Part shown: positions 24,601 to 37,092 of the stretch, piece after piece
Numbering within the stretch: the first letter of the stretch is position 1
Layout of the letters: the number at the start of each line of letters is the position of its first letter
DNA from: Alviniconcha marisindica
Taxonomy: Eukaryota > Mollusca > Gastropoda > Provannidae
Direction of reading: 5' to 3'
NCBI GenBank assembly: GCA_018857735.1
Contig: JABMCL010003885.1
Span: forward strand, 105,001-169,000
DNA: 64,000 nucleotides
Position numbers and translations under genes: made by a program
The notes under the pieces: model-generated
Seen by the model: only the letters and a program-made list of their open reading frames with translations
Database searches by the model: none
Told to the model about the DNA's origin: nothing

Positions 24601-27600
24601 CATTGACAGTAATAAATATTTTTGTTCAGCCTCTCTCTCTCTCGTTCTTCCTCTCTCACACATTCCTTGGAATTTCCACAGGACACTCACCAACCTGCAT
24701 AAGTAACACATAAAAAGAGGGAATTGAGAGTTCACCCACAATTATTTTGACTCATTAGATGTTCAGTGGGGGTGGGGTGAGGGGTGTTGGGGGTGTGAAG
24801 GATGTACTGTGAACTGAATTGCAATAATGAAAATGGAACAGTGCACGCCCAGATGGTACGTACCGTAGACAACACTATGCCCCTGGCGTGCAGAACTTGT
24901 GAAGACTTCAGGTCAAGGCAGGAACACTCAGTTGTGACTGCATGAAGCATATATACATGTATGTATATATATATATATATGCATACCAACATGGCTGTGA
25001 AGATCCTACAGTCATGTTTCAGTCTGTCAGTATGTCAGAGCTATGTTTTGTTTTCATCCAGAGGTGACCCTGTGCGGTAAGCAGGAAGTTAAAAATCCAG
25101 TTACTAAGTTCTGTTGGTGCATCTGTACTTCAACTCACGCTCAGCATAGCTTACTCTCAGGGCAAAACAACTAGGATGCATGAAATGTGTGCTTGCAAGA
25201 CAAATGCCTGATTGGTGTAGGTGAGACAGTTGAAGGGAGAAGAGAAGAGATTTCCCCTTAAAGTCAGTTCTTTCCCATTAGTGGATCATCTTGTGTGCTG
25301 TGGTTACTTGCACTGCAGACATGAGCTGATTGTTTGGTCAACTGTGAGCATAGTATTGGGTCAGTTGCATTTTATTTTATAGTTCATGCTAATAATACTT
25401 TGGGACATAATACTAATAGTAATACCAAAGATTTTAGGTTTTTGTTTTGTTTTGTAATGTGTGCTGTGTACTGCACATGTTTTATATATTTATATGTAAT
25501 GTGTGTGTGTGTGTGCGTGCATGTGTTTGTGTGTGTTACACTGTACATACATTATAGTGCATGTGTACCAATGGATTGTAGACAACAATATACCACTTGC
25601 CACCAGAAGAAACCCTGAGATTTCTTTTCACACTTGCAGACTTTGTATCCATATGGTATAAGCAATACATTGACATGAAGTAGGTTTTAAATATAAGATT
25701 GATCTGGTCCATGATGTTACTGTGTAAAAGACAAATACTGGCTTCATATCGTATATATGATCACTTTTGACTATGAATGCCATCACATGCATGAATTATT
25801 CCTGTGTATGGAACAAACCTTAAAAAACAAAACAAAGACAGCATTTTGAGGCTGATGTTTCAAAGATGCACCATTTGATTACCAACAGTCTAGTCAGTCA
25901 TTGTTACTATACTTATTGCTGCAACTTTCATTCACAACCTCTGCATATTGACTATAAAAAAAAAAGGCCAACCTCACACTAGAAAACTGAAGAGGTGGTA
26001 TGAACCCAGCTGTTACATTGAAGCCCATGCACACAAAGTTCAAAGTTATAAAAAAATGTTTATTAAGGAAACAGGGCTGATGACCTCAGATCATTGCCAG
26101 GTACAGTAAATATGATTGTGTGATGATTCCAAGAACAGCTGCCCATAAAATTAGAGGCAAGTCTTCTTTCTTTTTCAGTATTGTAATACATGTGTTGTAC
26201 ACAAATACAACAAAATGTCTGCAAGTGCAAAAAAGATTTCTTCCCAGCTTATGTGCTTGAAAAAATATTACCCATTTATTGTAGGTGTGTGTGTGTGTAA
26301 TAACTATATATATGATGTTCATTGAAACTGTTTACTGTGCTAAGCATGCTTGATTTACTGTGTTAACATGCTCAGTTTCAACTAGGGAGGAAAAAAACAA
26401 ACTAGTTGTATGTGATCAGTACAGATATCAGACACAAATGGTTGAAAATGATGTTCCATATACTCGTGCTATATATATATAGTTTTACTGATGATCACAC
26501 TTCAAAATAGCATTCCTGAAGGTAATGCCGAATGGGAAATACACATCAAGACACCAGCTGGCCTGAAAACATGGAACGTGGTGCTTCTGGCAATATTTGT
26601 GTAACAGAAATGCTTTATTTTGAATTTGAATTTGAGCTTCTTAGGGTGCAGCCATCTTGGTTCACTCTTCACCACTGAAAAACAGAAAAAAGTTGGCTTA
26701 ATGATGACATGCTATGCTCCCTCCCACATGTCAGGCCAGAAAGTTGGCCCACAAAAGAACAAGCTAGACAAGTCAGTCAGTATGATCATCCCTCACAGGG
26801 CAATTCTGTGACAAGTCTGGGGAAAGCTTTTTGTGACTTTTGGGTGAGGGTGTTTCTAGAATCTAAAATATTTACATTCACACCTGTTTTCCACTTCATT
26901 TGTCAGGTCACAGCAGCATTGGAAATGTGAAACTGAGGAGGGTGGGTTTTGCTGTCTAAGTAATAGAAGCAACAAAGGTGGTGACCACATGGACGCCATC
27001 AATGACTTCACATAGCAATGATGACACAGCACAGTGATAATCAGGGTTGTGCTTAATGCAGATCTTCTTCCTCTTCCTTTTAAGAGCTGGGCCTCATTGG
27101 GTGTGACTGGCTCTCAAGGCATTCAGGAGCACCAGTGAAAACACACACACACACACACATTCTTATCCAACTGAGTTTAAACTGTACGTGACTGTTGCAT
27201 ATATATGTTCATGTGTGTGTGTGTGTGGACATGATCATGCGCACAATAGTGGAGTCCCCTAATTAGCGACCACCCTGATGAGAGCTAGACCACCCCACCT
27301 TAAAAGCCACCACTTTCTTTTTCCTTTTAACTGTTCCCTTCCATATTTCCACATAATACGAGAGTTCCTGACCAAGGACCAGCCACCTCACTGAAGACCA
27401 CTTTCCTTTCTTTTTTATGGTGGTCTCATAGAGTGGTTTTGACCACCATGACGATACAATAATAATAATATATAAAGTGACTGTCAGTAAAACCTGAATA
27501 TATATTGTTGCTGGTTTGTGATTTGCTTCATGAGCATGGTCTTTGTCATGTACAGTGCAGATTAAGATCCTCTCTGGAGTTGGACACATTTATGAACGCA

Positions 27601-28400
27601 GGTTTCAAATAATCCTGCAGCTGGTGGGGGGGGAGGGGGGGGGACTCACACCACTGAAGTACTATTTTCATGATCTGAATGTGTTTTTTCTCAGAGATTT
27701 GCTTTTCTTGCTCATTACACTTAAGTATGACATAATTATTGGGTAGGAGAAGCCCTGCCACTATGGCAGTCCTACAGTTTCACCAACACTTAATACTTTG
27801 GGTAAATAATACGAGTACCAACTTCCACCCACCAGTTTTCAGCCTCACATTATTCTCAAAATGGAACTGCGCACCTGTTCACATATGGTTAGAAGCAAAA
27901 ACATAGCAACAGTGTCACAGTATTTTTGGAGATCTGCAATGCTTTGTAATTTAGGATCACTTTGTTGCACAGTTCTCTTGCTGTACATGTGTGTGGGGTG
28001 TGTGTGTGTGTGTGTTTGTGTGTGTGAGAGAGAGAGAGAGAGAGAAGGACAGAGAAAAAGGAAAATGTGTTCATTTATACTCTTGATGTTAAAGTAGCTG
28101 TGATGCAATGGGAACTGTGTGATGGTCAGTGATTTGTGGAACAGGAATTATTTCTAAGTACGTTAAAAATGAAAAAGACTGAATAAAATATATCAGCAAA
28201 TGATGATACTGTGTTGGATTTGGATCAGTATGATGTTGCTCATGAATGTCAGTCAGTTATGACTATCATTTTGATGTGATCCAGCTGACTGCATGCTGCA
28301 TTGTTCACACAATGCTGTTCTTGAGTCACAGTATAACTACCACATGTTTCCATTTTATTTATTTTCTCTCTCTTTTTTCTTTCTTTCATCTTTCCATTTC
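21605..28400. other. Intergenic, AT-rich and CpG-poor stretch
   Basis: I find no supported gene on either strand. Frames are short and without domains. Contents are a tRNA-derived SINE at 22918-23190, a poly-G run at 23800-23824, short TA and GT runs near 24970, 25500 and 27215, and a GT-then-GA patch at 27995-28045. By eye CpG is scarce compared with 1-19.5 kb. Confidence 0.55.
22918..23190 (+). mobile_element. tRNA-derived SINE, copy 1
   Basis: A tRNA-like head has an A-box-like GGCCAAGCAGTAAGGTGC near 22931 and a B-box-like CAGTTTGATTCTG near 22972. It is followed by TGTGGTTTGTGGACACTGTC, then an ACTAAAATGGCTC segment and a pyrimidine-rich tail. The same order of words occurs at 33309-33560, which shows an interspersed family. 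This copy is more diverged in the boxes. Confidence 0.75.
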
Positions 28401-28404
28401 TTCA

Positions 28405-28995
28405 ATCATTCTACCTGTTTTGTCATTGTGGATTTTTTGCTGTTTTTCTTGCTGATCATTCTACTTGTTTTGTTGTTGTTGATTTGTTGCTGTGTGTCTT
28501 GCTGATCATTCTACTTGTCTTGATGGTGTCAGTATGTTACTATTTGTCTTGCTGATCATTCTACTTGTTTTGTTGTTGTCAGTTTGTTGCTGTGTGTCTT
28601 GCTGATCATTCTACTTGTCTTGTTGGTGTCAGTATGTTACTATTTGTCTTGCTGATCATTCTACTTGTTTTGTTGTTGTCAGTTTGTTGCTGTGTGTCTT
28701 GCTGATCATTCTACTTGTCTTGTTGGTGTCAGTATGTTACTATGTGTCTTGCTGATCATTCTACTTGTTGGTGTCAATATGTTACTATTTGTCTTGCTGA
28801 TCATTCTACTTGTTTTGTTGTTGTCAGTTTGTTGCTGTGTGTCTTGCTGATCATTCTACTTGTCTTGTTGGTGTCAATATGTTACTATGTGTCTTGCTGA
28901 TCATTCTACTTGTCTTGTTGGTGTCAATATGTTACTATTTGTCTTGCTGATCATTCTACTTGTTTTGTTGTTGATTTGTTGCTGTTTTGTCAGTG
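28405..28995. repeat. About 50-bp minisatellite, about 11 copies
   Basis: Tandem unit containing CTTGCTGATCATTCTACTTG. Two subtypes alternate: TTTTGTTGTTGTCAGTTTGTTGC, and CTTGTTGGTGTCA followed by TATGTTACTA. This gives a higher-order two-unit pattern. Confidence 0.9.
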
Positions 28996-29109
28996 CGACA
29001 GTTATTTTTGCTGTTGATGGTCAAATTGTCAAACACTTGAGGAACATCTACATTAGTTTGCCAGAACAGGTACTCCATGTACAATTGTGAGCATGCACAC
29101 ATCGGTTTC

Positions 29110-29210
29110 ATGCAGCACCTCAGTTGGTTATCTCATCTGAAAGACCAGAGACTTAGTTCAACACCTTGAGGGTAACAGGGGAGGGGAAAAAATATGCCAC
29201 CTGGATCTGA
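29110..29210 (+). mobile_element. Probable tRNA-derived SINE head
   Basis: GCACCTCAGTTGGTTATC resembles a pol III A box and GACTTAGTTCAACACC a degenerate B box, about 33 bp apart. The tail is A-rich and unclear. I found no second copy in the window. Confidence 0.35.
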
Positions 29211-31079
29211 ACCTGTAACTTCTCTACCTGGATGCAGTGTCTCCTCTATTTGCCACATCAATTCCCTCAGTCAGTCATTGTCAAAAAATGACCACTTCAA
29301 AGTGACTCGCAACAGGCATACATTTTTATTCAAACATCTAAGTACAGACAAACAGTCACTCACATCAGTTACCTAACTCAAGCATAAAGGGAAAGAAATC
29401 GGTTACACATGACGTACCATGAAAGGGCGTAGTTACGTGCAAAACGTCACGTTGTTAAGGTTATGATCCACTTTCGCTCACTACACATGCAGTCATGTAA
29501 CTGCATGATGTAGCATGTCACTGAAGAGATGTCATGCAGCATGATATGCCACTCATTCATGCTGTGATTAACGGATAGGTAAGTGTGGGGAGCTGTTGCC
29601 GTTGAATGGCAGACGCCAGTGACAAAGGAATGGCAGCATTATTATTACTCCGCTGAAGCCAGAATGAAAGCTGTGACATCACCATTCATGATAATGAAAA
29701 AAAAAGATCCTTCCTAGCACCAGACATAGTTCACCCTAAAAAAAAAGATAAGTGGATTAGCTCTCCATTTCATTTTTCATTGTTTTTCACCATTTAATTG
29801 TTGTTTGTCATTAGCTCTCCGTCCCATTTTTCTTTTCTTTCACCATTTGTTTAAGTGCCATTTTGATAAAGAGGATTACCCTGAAAATGTGCATGTTGTT
29901 TTTTTGTCCCAATAAACAGCATTCTTTTGAACATTTTATGGGTTTGGATTTCATGATAATGATGCAAATAAAAATACGTAATATTTTTGATTGCGTTTAA
30001 CATGTAGTCTTGGTTTAGCAGATCAAATACATTACATACTGGTAGTGGGCTTGGCTTACCAAGACTGATAATATATCATACAATACACAATTTTCATTGG
30101 CTATCAACAGCTTGTGTCAGATCAGAGCAAGTCTGAAACCTAAATTACATGATCAGTTCTGCAACAATGACATCACAGTCTATAATTTCCCATAGCAACA
30201 GATCGTACATCATATCATCTAAGTGGATCATAGTCTTTAACACTAAACATCATCAAAACTCTCACACACAAAATGGGCTCATAGCCTAACACAATAAACC
30301 ACTGTCATATCCTCTCACATGAACACACACTCATGCACATACATAGCAAAAACTAAATACATGGCAAGTTAAAAGGGTTTCATTTGTCTACAAACCAATA
30401 ATGATCGAGGCAAGATTAATCAAACATTAATGAGAGCAAGAACAGTTACATTTCATTAAGACGCGGACTTTTTACCATGTTATAATAATCATCACAGAAT
30501 AAGGGCACAAAAACAAAAAAACAAAATAAATTTTAAAAATACAGCTGGAATAACCCTGATCATTATGATGACAAGTACATTTCAGTTGTTAGACAAAAAG
30601 AATAAAAGTTAGTGTCATTCTTAAGCCCCAAACAGGTTCTTAAACTTTAATATATGGCACCATTTGTACAGGTACAATACTTTTGAAATCAAACTGCCAA
30701 CCCCTCTCTCTCTCTCTCTTCCACACATCTTCTCTCTGACCAGTTGGTTTGTTAGTTCTTGGATTTTAACATCCTTTCAAGTGTATAGCAGCACACACAT
30801 CATTTGAAACTACCAAGAGTTGACAGGTTTAGTAAAGGGGCAAAGTTACTTTTTTTTTTCAATCTTCAAATTGAGCTGCCACTCAACTTGATATGCACAT
30901 TGCTGCAGAAAAAGAAGGGAAAAAAAAGAAAAGAAAAAAAGAAGAAGAAAGGTCAACAATGCTTCCTTCTTCCTCTTCCATTATCAGTAGTCACAATCAT
31001 CATTTTGATTATTCCGGTACTGTTATGTGTAACCCGTGTGTTTCCATGTCACCAAATCATTGGGCCTTCTCTTACTGAA

Positions 31080-31205
31080 AGGTGGTCTTGGAATCTTTTA
31101 ACATGCACAAAGATCTCACTGTGTGCTTGGAATCTTTTAACATGCACAAAGATCTCACTGAGTGCTTGGAATCTTTTAACATGCACAAAGATCTCACTGT
31201 GTGCT
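31080..31205. repeat. 39-bp repeat, three copies
   Basis: The words GGAATCTTTTAACATGCACA and AAGATCTCACTG repeat three times, nearly identical. Confidence 0.9.
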
Positions 31206-31261
31206 GTGCACAAGAAGGCAAGACAGGTACTGATGAACCTGCACATGTGTTGACTCTGAAG

Positions 31262-31360
31262 AATTGAAAAATGGTCCTTCACCCCATCTTGAATGGGAAT
31301 CAAACCCACAGTGGACCACCAGCACAACATGTTAAACCACTAAGCTACGGCCCTTGTTGA
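31262..31360 (-). mobile_element. tRNA-like SINE head or tRNA pseudogene
   Basis: On the minus strand GTAGCTTAGTGGTTTAA matches a pol III A box and GGGTTTGATTCCC a B box, with a foldable TGGG/CCCA T-stem. The acceptor stem does not pair, so it is not a working tRNA. No family copy was recognised elsewhere in the window. Confidence 0.5.
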
Positions 31361-31939
31361 CCCTTTGCACTTTCATTTAATGTCATAAAGACTATTTTAA
31401 ATAAGTGATTTCCATTTAAATCTAGTTTTTTCTTCTTTTCATCAGGTACACTTTTGGCCTACACTTTTCTCTCATACATACAAATAAATAATCTACTTTT
31501 TTGCTTAATCAGCAGACATTTCAAATGTACCTATATTTAGTTGACTCGCATGAAAAAGCCATTCTTGCTTGTGAATCTGTAAGGGAGCTCACAGGTTTAG
31601 CTGATCTTCATTACATTATCAATCCACATTGGATTGCTCCTTTTCTCCTCTACTCCTCAATTAAAGATGCAGCATCAACATTTCCGGATGATACATTTTG
31701 CCCTGATAAAACCGTCCTGGCTGACTGGGCGTAAAAAAGCGAATTACTTACTTGTTAACCATTACACAAACTGCAGTGAAAATGAGCACAACCTGCAACT
31801 GTTGTCACAGTTTAACAGACCCTTTGCTCAAGCTACTAGTAAACATCAAACACTGACCCCTGAGACTGGTGACAGCAAAAAAAGACTCTTGGGTAGATCA
31901 GACCCTGTGCATACAGGAATAGGAGCATGCAACTGAGTG

Positions 31940-32020
31940 TGCCCCTGTAAAATAATAATAACATGGAACTTATAGACTGCTTTCTGAGGCCCAAAGCGCT
32001 TTACAACTTAAAAGTCATTT
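31940..32020. mobile_element. Fragment of the AAT / AAGCGCTTTACAA interspersed family
   Basis: (AAT)n followed by GGAACTTATAGACTGC and then CCCAAAGCGCTTTACAA. Related words appear at 40450-40480, 46180-46225 and 49140-49200. Confidence 0.5.
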
Positions 32021-32731
32021 TATGATTAATGCAACCAATTTCTCAAATCAAATGAGGTCAAGGGGGAGCACCCTGCAAAGGGGCCATCACCAACTACTCC
32101 CTAATCTACACATTATTTTGTCCCACCGTATGCAGTGCACAGGTCAACAATTCCTGCCATTAAAGCTGCCGGAAACAATACTATGACAGCACAATTGTCA
32201 CAATGATAAACCTACTTACTGCCTGAGCAGACACCAAAATGATAATTAACCCACGAACTCACATTCAAAATCTCACATTTCACAAACTTTGCACAAAATC
32301 CGTCTGCACCAGGGACCCTGAAGAAATTGTGAATACGTGTTTGAAAATAACAGGTGCTGGGTAATCGCGCATGGCACCCCAAAACAACATGTACTAAGCC
32401 AAAATGATGCAATCTGCTAAGAAATACCACACATCAACAGAGAAGAAACAATCAAGTTTCTCTCTTAAAGTTGCACCATTACCCAACAGACCAAACAAAC
32501 AGCACATAACAGATGAAATAAATCAAGAAAACTTCCAAATGAATTAAAACCAAGCAAAAATACCATGGACAAGAGACCCTGGGTACACCCAAAGGGAAGT
32601 ATGCAAGTTCATGTCACACATTTGATATATAATTATAAACCTGCTTTTTAATAAAGTAAAAAATAAAATAAATAAAATAAAAAAGCTGAAACAAGAATAA
32701 CTGCTGGCATTCTAAAACAAGATCCAAACAC

Positions 32732-32833
32732 ATAAAAGGTTCAAAAGAATGCTTACTGAGTTGGACAAAATTACCCCCAAAATTCACTGGTTGTGTTTCA
32801 TCCTAATCGACAGTGTTCTTTTGAACCTTTTAT
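32732..32833. repeat. Inverted repeat with 18-bp perfect arms
   Basis: ATAAAAGGTTCAAAAGAA at 32732-32749 is the exact reverse complement of 32816-32833. The loop is about 66 bp. A related word, ATTCTTTTGAACATTTTATG, occurs near 29,921, suggesting a small dispersed element. Confidence 0.7.
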
Positions 32834-33212
32834 ATTTCAATAAAGTCAAGTCCAAAGGCAAGGACAACACTGCAGTGGGGCCAGTACACGGCTAAGTGGA
32901 CATTGCCAGTTATTCCTCTCTGTGGATTTACTGCGTCCATGAAAATGCAGCAGACAAAGTCATCAGTGCAAGCGAGGGGGTGTGATGGGTTAAGCAACAA
33001 ACAACAAGTGGTAATGGAGCCACCGGGACGTGACCAAAAAAAGATTCAGCACCCTAAAGACTGTCTGCAGGAGCTGACTTCCAACAACATCACTACAAAA
33101 AACACTCCCAGGACAAGTACTGACTATACACTTCACGTTCACTGGGGAGGGCTGGAGATGTGGAAAATCCTGTTTGTGTAGCATTGACATAGGTTGCACA
33201 TAAATCTGTCCA

Positions 33213-33231
33213 CCCCCCCCCCCCCCCCCCC
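33213..33231. repeat. Poly-C run
   Basis: C homopolymer of about 19 bases. Confidence 0.85.
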
Positions 33232-33308
33232 ACGCACACCACTCCCATCCCCATGAAAATATGGCCATCAATGTCCGCCCCTAAAACCCCTCTTCTGGGA
33301 TATTTGCC

Positions 33309-33560
33309 AGTGAGCCGGTTTGGCCTAGTGGTAAGGCTTTAGGCTGGCAAGCGGAAAGGACCTCAGTTCGATACTGCTTCGGCTCTCCTTTCTCTTCGAA
33401 AAGGTTGTGGTTTGTGGACACTGTCTTGTGACTTTGTCCAGCACTTCCTACTGAAACATTAAAATGGCTCTCATCGCTGCCCATCTTAATGCAGAAGTCA
33501 TTCTGGTGGTGACAGTGTAATGATAGGTATATAATCTCCCTCTCCCCCCACCTCCATACC
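33309..33560 (+). mobile_element. tRNA-derived SINE, copy 2
   Basis: The better preserved copy. GGCCTAGTGGTAAGG near 33321 is a good pol III A box, and CAGTTCGATACTG near 33364 a good B box. It then has TTGTGGTTTGTGGACACTG, ACATTAAAATGGCTCTC, CCCATCTTAATGCAGAA and a CT-rich tail. The order matches the copy at 22918-23190 with moderate divergence. Confidence 0.8.
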
Positions 33561-34829
33561 CCCTTCCCCCCCGTCCCTAATAAGCCGTACGGTTTCTGTG
33601 GACGTTAACCACCATGTTTACTTACTTACTTATATTTGCCAGGAGAGAGGGTTGGCAGCAAGTTCAAAATTGTGCAGAGGTAAGTCCACAAATCTTTCCA
33701 GGCATATCACAGCACTAAGGCAGCCTGGCAAAATGTTCCACAGGTGTGACGTTAGACGATAATGGAGATTTGTCCACCTGTCACGCACCTGCATATCTAA
33801 AACGTTGTTTTTTTTAATCATTATTTTTACATTCAATGACAATAGGTACATTTTGATATCCCCAAAAGCAAGAAGAGCATTTAGATGCTTGATGTTTTAC
33901 GCCATGTCTACTACAAAGGTATTCACTGTCAGGTGAAACACAGTGGACCAACACACTATGGCAGAAGTGGCTCACTGTTCACCCACGACACCCGTCACTG
34001 TTTACCCTAGACGAGGACAGCGAAAACAGTCAGGAAGCAGAGTGAATGGAAGAGACAGAAATCAGGCCACATCCGTGACAGCCGGTGGACCTGCTGCTGC
34101 CTTCGTTAAGAGAGGCAGCCTTGGACAGCTCCAGACTTCAAGCAGAGAACACCCGAACTTCTGCATCTGCATCACTCCACCGCAAGCAGCAAGCAGAGAT
34201 CAGAAGTGCAGACACTACATCCCCATCGCAGCTTAAGAAACAAACTGACAGCGGTATTCCTCCCAGGGGGCCGTACAAAAATAACCCACATGATGCAGTG
34301 CTTCAGAGGACTGAGTCAGTCTGAGACTTGCGCTGTACAGCGCCTTCAAAGACCAACAGAAATGTACGCATCACAGACAGGCAGAGAAGAACAAGGCAGC
34401 ATGCTGGAATCGTCGTCCAAACCAGATTGAGTTTAGTTGTTTAGAGTGCGCACCACGGAGGATCACAGGTCAAAAGTGAATTACTCACTGATTGTCTAAA
34501 CACAATATTGCAGATACAAAACTGCGAACAGGACGTTGCCAATGACAAACCACTGTGCTGCATGGCACTAAAGGGACGTGCACACCCCTAAAATTGGAAC
34601 AGCCAGTCACCTGAACGACAAAAATATTATGAAGGAGATGGTCACCTGAGAACACGATGCAGCAGTCAGCGCTGTAAACAATGAGACAAGGATGAAGAAG
34701 ACAGCAAGTGCTGGACATAATGCAACCAGCTGTAGGAACAGAAAACAGCTGATGAAATAATGTTGTCAAGCTGGCAAGCACAGATTTTGGGCTAGGCCTC
34801 TGCCTTCCCACCATTTCATTTTCATCTCA

Positions 34830-35480
34830 GTCCTTGCCTCATACAGGTCAGCATCACAGTGTTAGCAAGGGCAGACTATGTGGTTAGGCATCTGCCTCTG
34901 TGGCATTTTGTTTTGTCTTGATCCTTGCATCATACAGGTCAGCACTGCAGTGTTAGCAAGGACAGACTATGTGGTTATAGCTTCCCTACAATCAGGTCTT
35001 TGAGAACAGTTTAGGCATCTGCCTCTCTGCCATTTTGATTTGTCTAATCCTTGCATCAGTGTTGTCAAGGGCAGACTGTGTAGTTATATAGGCTTCTCTA
35101 CAACCAGGTCCCTGAGAATGGTAGCGATCACAAGGACAGATTGTGAGATTAGGCATCTGCCGTTTTGTTTTGTCTCAGTCCTTGCATCACACAGGTCAGC
35201 ATCACAGTGGTGTTGACAAGGGCAGACTATGTGGCTACATAGGCTTCTTTCTCTACAACCAAGTCTGTGAGAATGGTAGCGATCATAAAAACAGATTGTG
35301 AGATAAGGCATCTGCCATACTGTTTCATTTCAGTCCTTGCATCACATAGGATTGCATCACAGTGTTAGAAAGGGCAGACTATGAGGCTAGACTTCTCAAC
35401 TATCAGGTCCTTGAGAATGGTAGCGACCACAAGGACAAACTGTGAGATTAGGCATCTGCTTCAAACTATCCTTTGGTAAT
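34830..35480. repeat. Degenerate tandem repeat of roughly 90-150 bp
   Basis: The words CTTGCATCACACAGGTCAGC, GGGCAGACTATGTGG, GAGAATGGTAGCGA and AGGCATCTGCC recur about five times, with variable spacing and loss of segments. Confidence 0.75.
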
Positions 35481-36607
35481 AATGATCAATCTCTCAACCA
35501 AGATGTCTGCCTAAAACTTTTATCCTTGTGTACCAAACTGACTGTATCTCTCTCTGCTTCCATATCACAACCCCTCCCTCTTCTTCCTCTCCCACAAGTT
35601 GTCTGAGGAAAGTGAAAAGCAAATGTTAAAGCCTTTGCTTTTGATGCATCATTACAGTGTATACGAGTTAATTCACCTGAGTCAAATAGTAGGTTAGTCC
35701 CTGCGGAGTATGTAGCACTGTACTTCTCTCTGAGGGAAATTCACCTGAGATCACCATGAACAGTTAGCTGCAACGGTGAACTGACGTACAGACTAAACCT
35801 ACCTTGTGACAATGCTACAAGCTTGTTAAAGAACTTGGAGATTTCTCCGCTGAGTTGATTGAAGGGAGAAATCAGTACGATCATTAACTGACATGATAAT
35901 AAATCAAGATTTCTAAAGCGACATGCCACTGACTGAACAACCTCACACAGGTTTACAGCAAAACTAGTCTACACTCAACAGCTACAGTCCTGTACTGACA
36001 AAGTGGCCAGTTACAATGTACGCAATAAACAGTTATCTGGATCTTTGATATCATTTGTTGTCACAGAGCTGAAAGTGACGATTGTGCAGATAGTCATATC
36101 AAAAACACACTCCACTCACACAAGTATAATCTGACAATGCTAACTCAAAGTCATGCAGCTGAATGATACTGCTCATCTTTGCTGAGATTGCAACTCACCA
36201 CTTAACAAGTAATACAAACCTCTGATCTAAACAAAAAATATTGCATAGTTCATATGCATCACACAAAACAAAACACATTTGAGAACACATACACCAAAAC
36301 AGCCAATCACTCTTTTTGTACTTTCACATTTACATGGCAAAACAATCCAAGTCTACCACCACCATCACAATGATTAAATCATAAATAACACTGCTTATTT
36401 AGAATCATAGAAGCCTGGGACTTTCTTCGCGCATACTCTGTGTGTGCGTGCGTGTGTGCGTGCGTGCGTGTTGCTTTTTTTCCTCTCTTTTTTCTTTTCT
36501 TTTTTGGGCATTTCAGTATAATCAATGAGCATTTTTCAAAGACTCAACTGTGGTCATTTCATGGATGAAGACGAAGAAATCAAGAGCTGAATGCCGTGAT
36601 GTGTAAA

Positions 36608-37058
36608 TTAGTCTCTCTTCTTCTCCTCCGCTTTCTTGAACTGCGAGAACACCTCTGTGAACATCAAGGTGCCGCCAAAGACGAAGGCTGCTCCCACGCA
36701 GTGGAAAATGGTGAAGGGGTTTTGGAAGTAGAGAATGGAGATAATGAGGCTGATGAACTTGCGTAGGGTGACCACCAGTGTCACTGTCAGTGATGTGCAT
36801 TCTGTAGTCAGCACAAACACTGCCTTTATACAGATGTATCTGGGCAACACTAAGGAAAACAGAAGCACAGCGATGGTCAAGGGAAGACGCATCAAAAAGC
36901 AGCAAATGTAGGATGAACTTGAGTGCTACCCTGCGGTGATTTCCCCAGTACAAAATTCTCCTTATCTCAAAACAAAAACACAAAAACACACACACAAAAA
37001 AAAACAGATAAATAATAAATAGTGTACTGCATTGACTATCAGTACTCTCTCTCTCTCC

Positions 37059-37092
<34 letters not shown>

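Larger units (their letters stand above)
28996..36607. other. Intergenic stretch or very long SLC35B4 3'UTR
   Basis: No supported gene. A minus-strand AATAAA at 29325-29330 could end a long 3'UTR of SLC35B4, but this is speculative. Contents are SINE-like elements at 29110, 31262 and 33309, a 39-bp triplication at 31080-31205, an inverted repeat at 32732-32833, a poly-C run at 33213-33231 and degenerate repeats at 34830-35480. Confidence 0.45.

Noticed and set aside
28405..28995. CRISPR-like array
   Set aside because: Contiguous tandem repeats with no unique spacers, in an animal genome. The same applies to the arrays at 38,740, 53,385 and 57,355.
31262..31360. Functional tRNA gene on the minus strand
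   Set aside because: A and B boxes are present, but the acceptor stem does not pair and the anticodon arm is poor; better explained as a SINE head or pseudogene.
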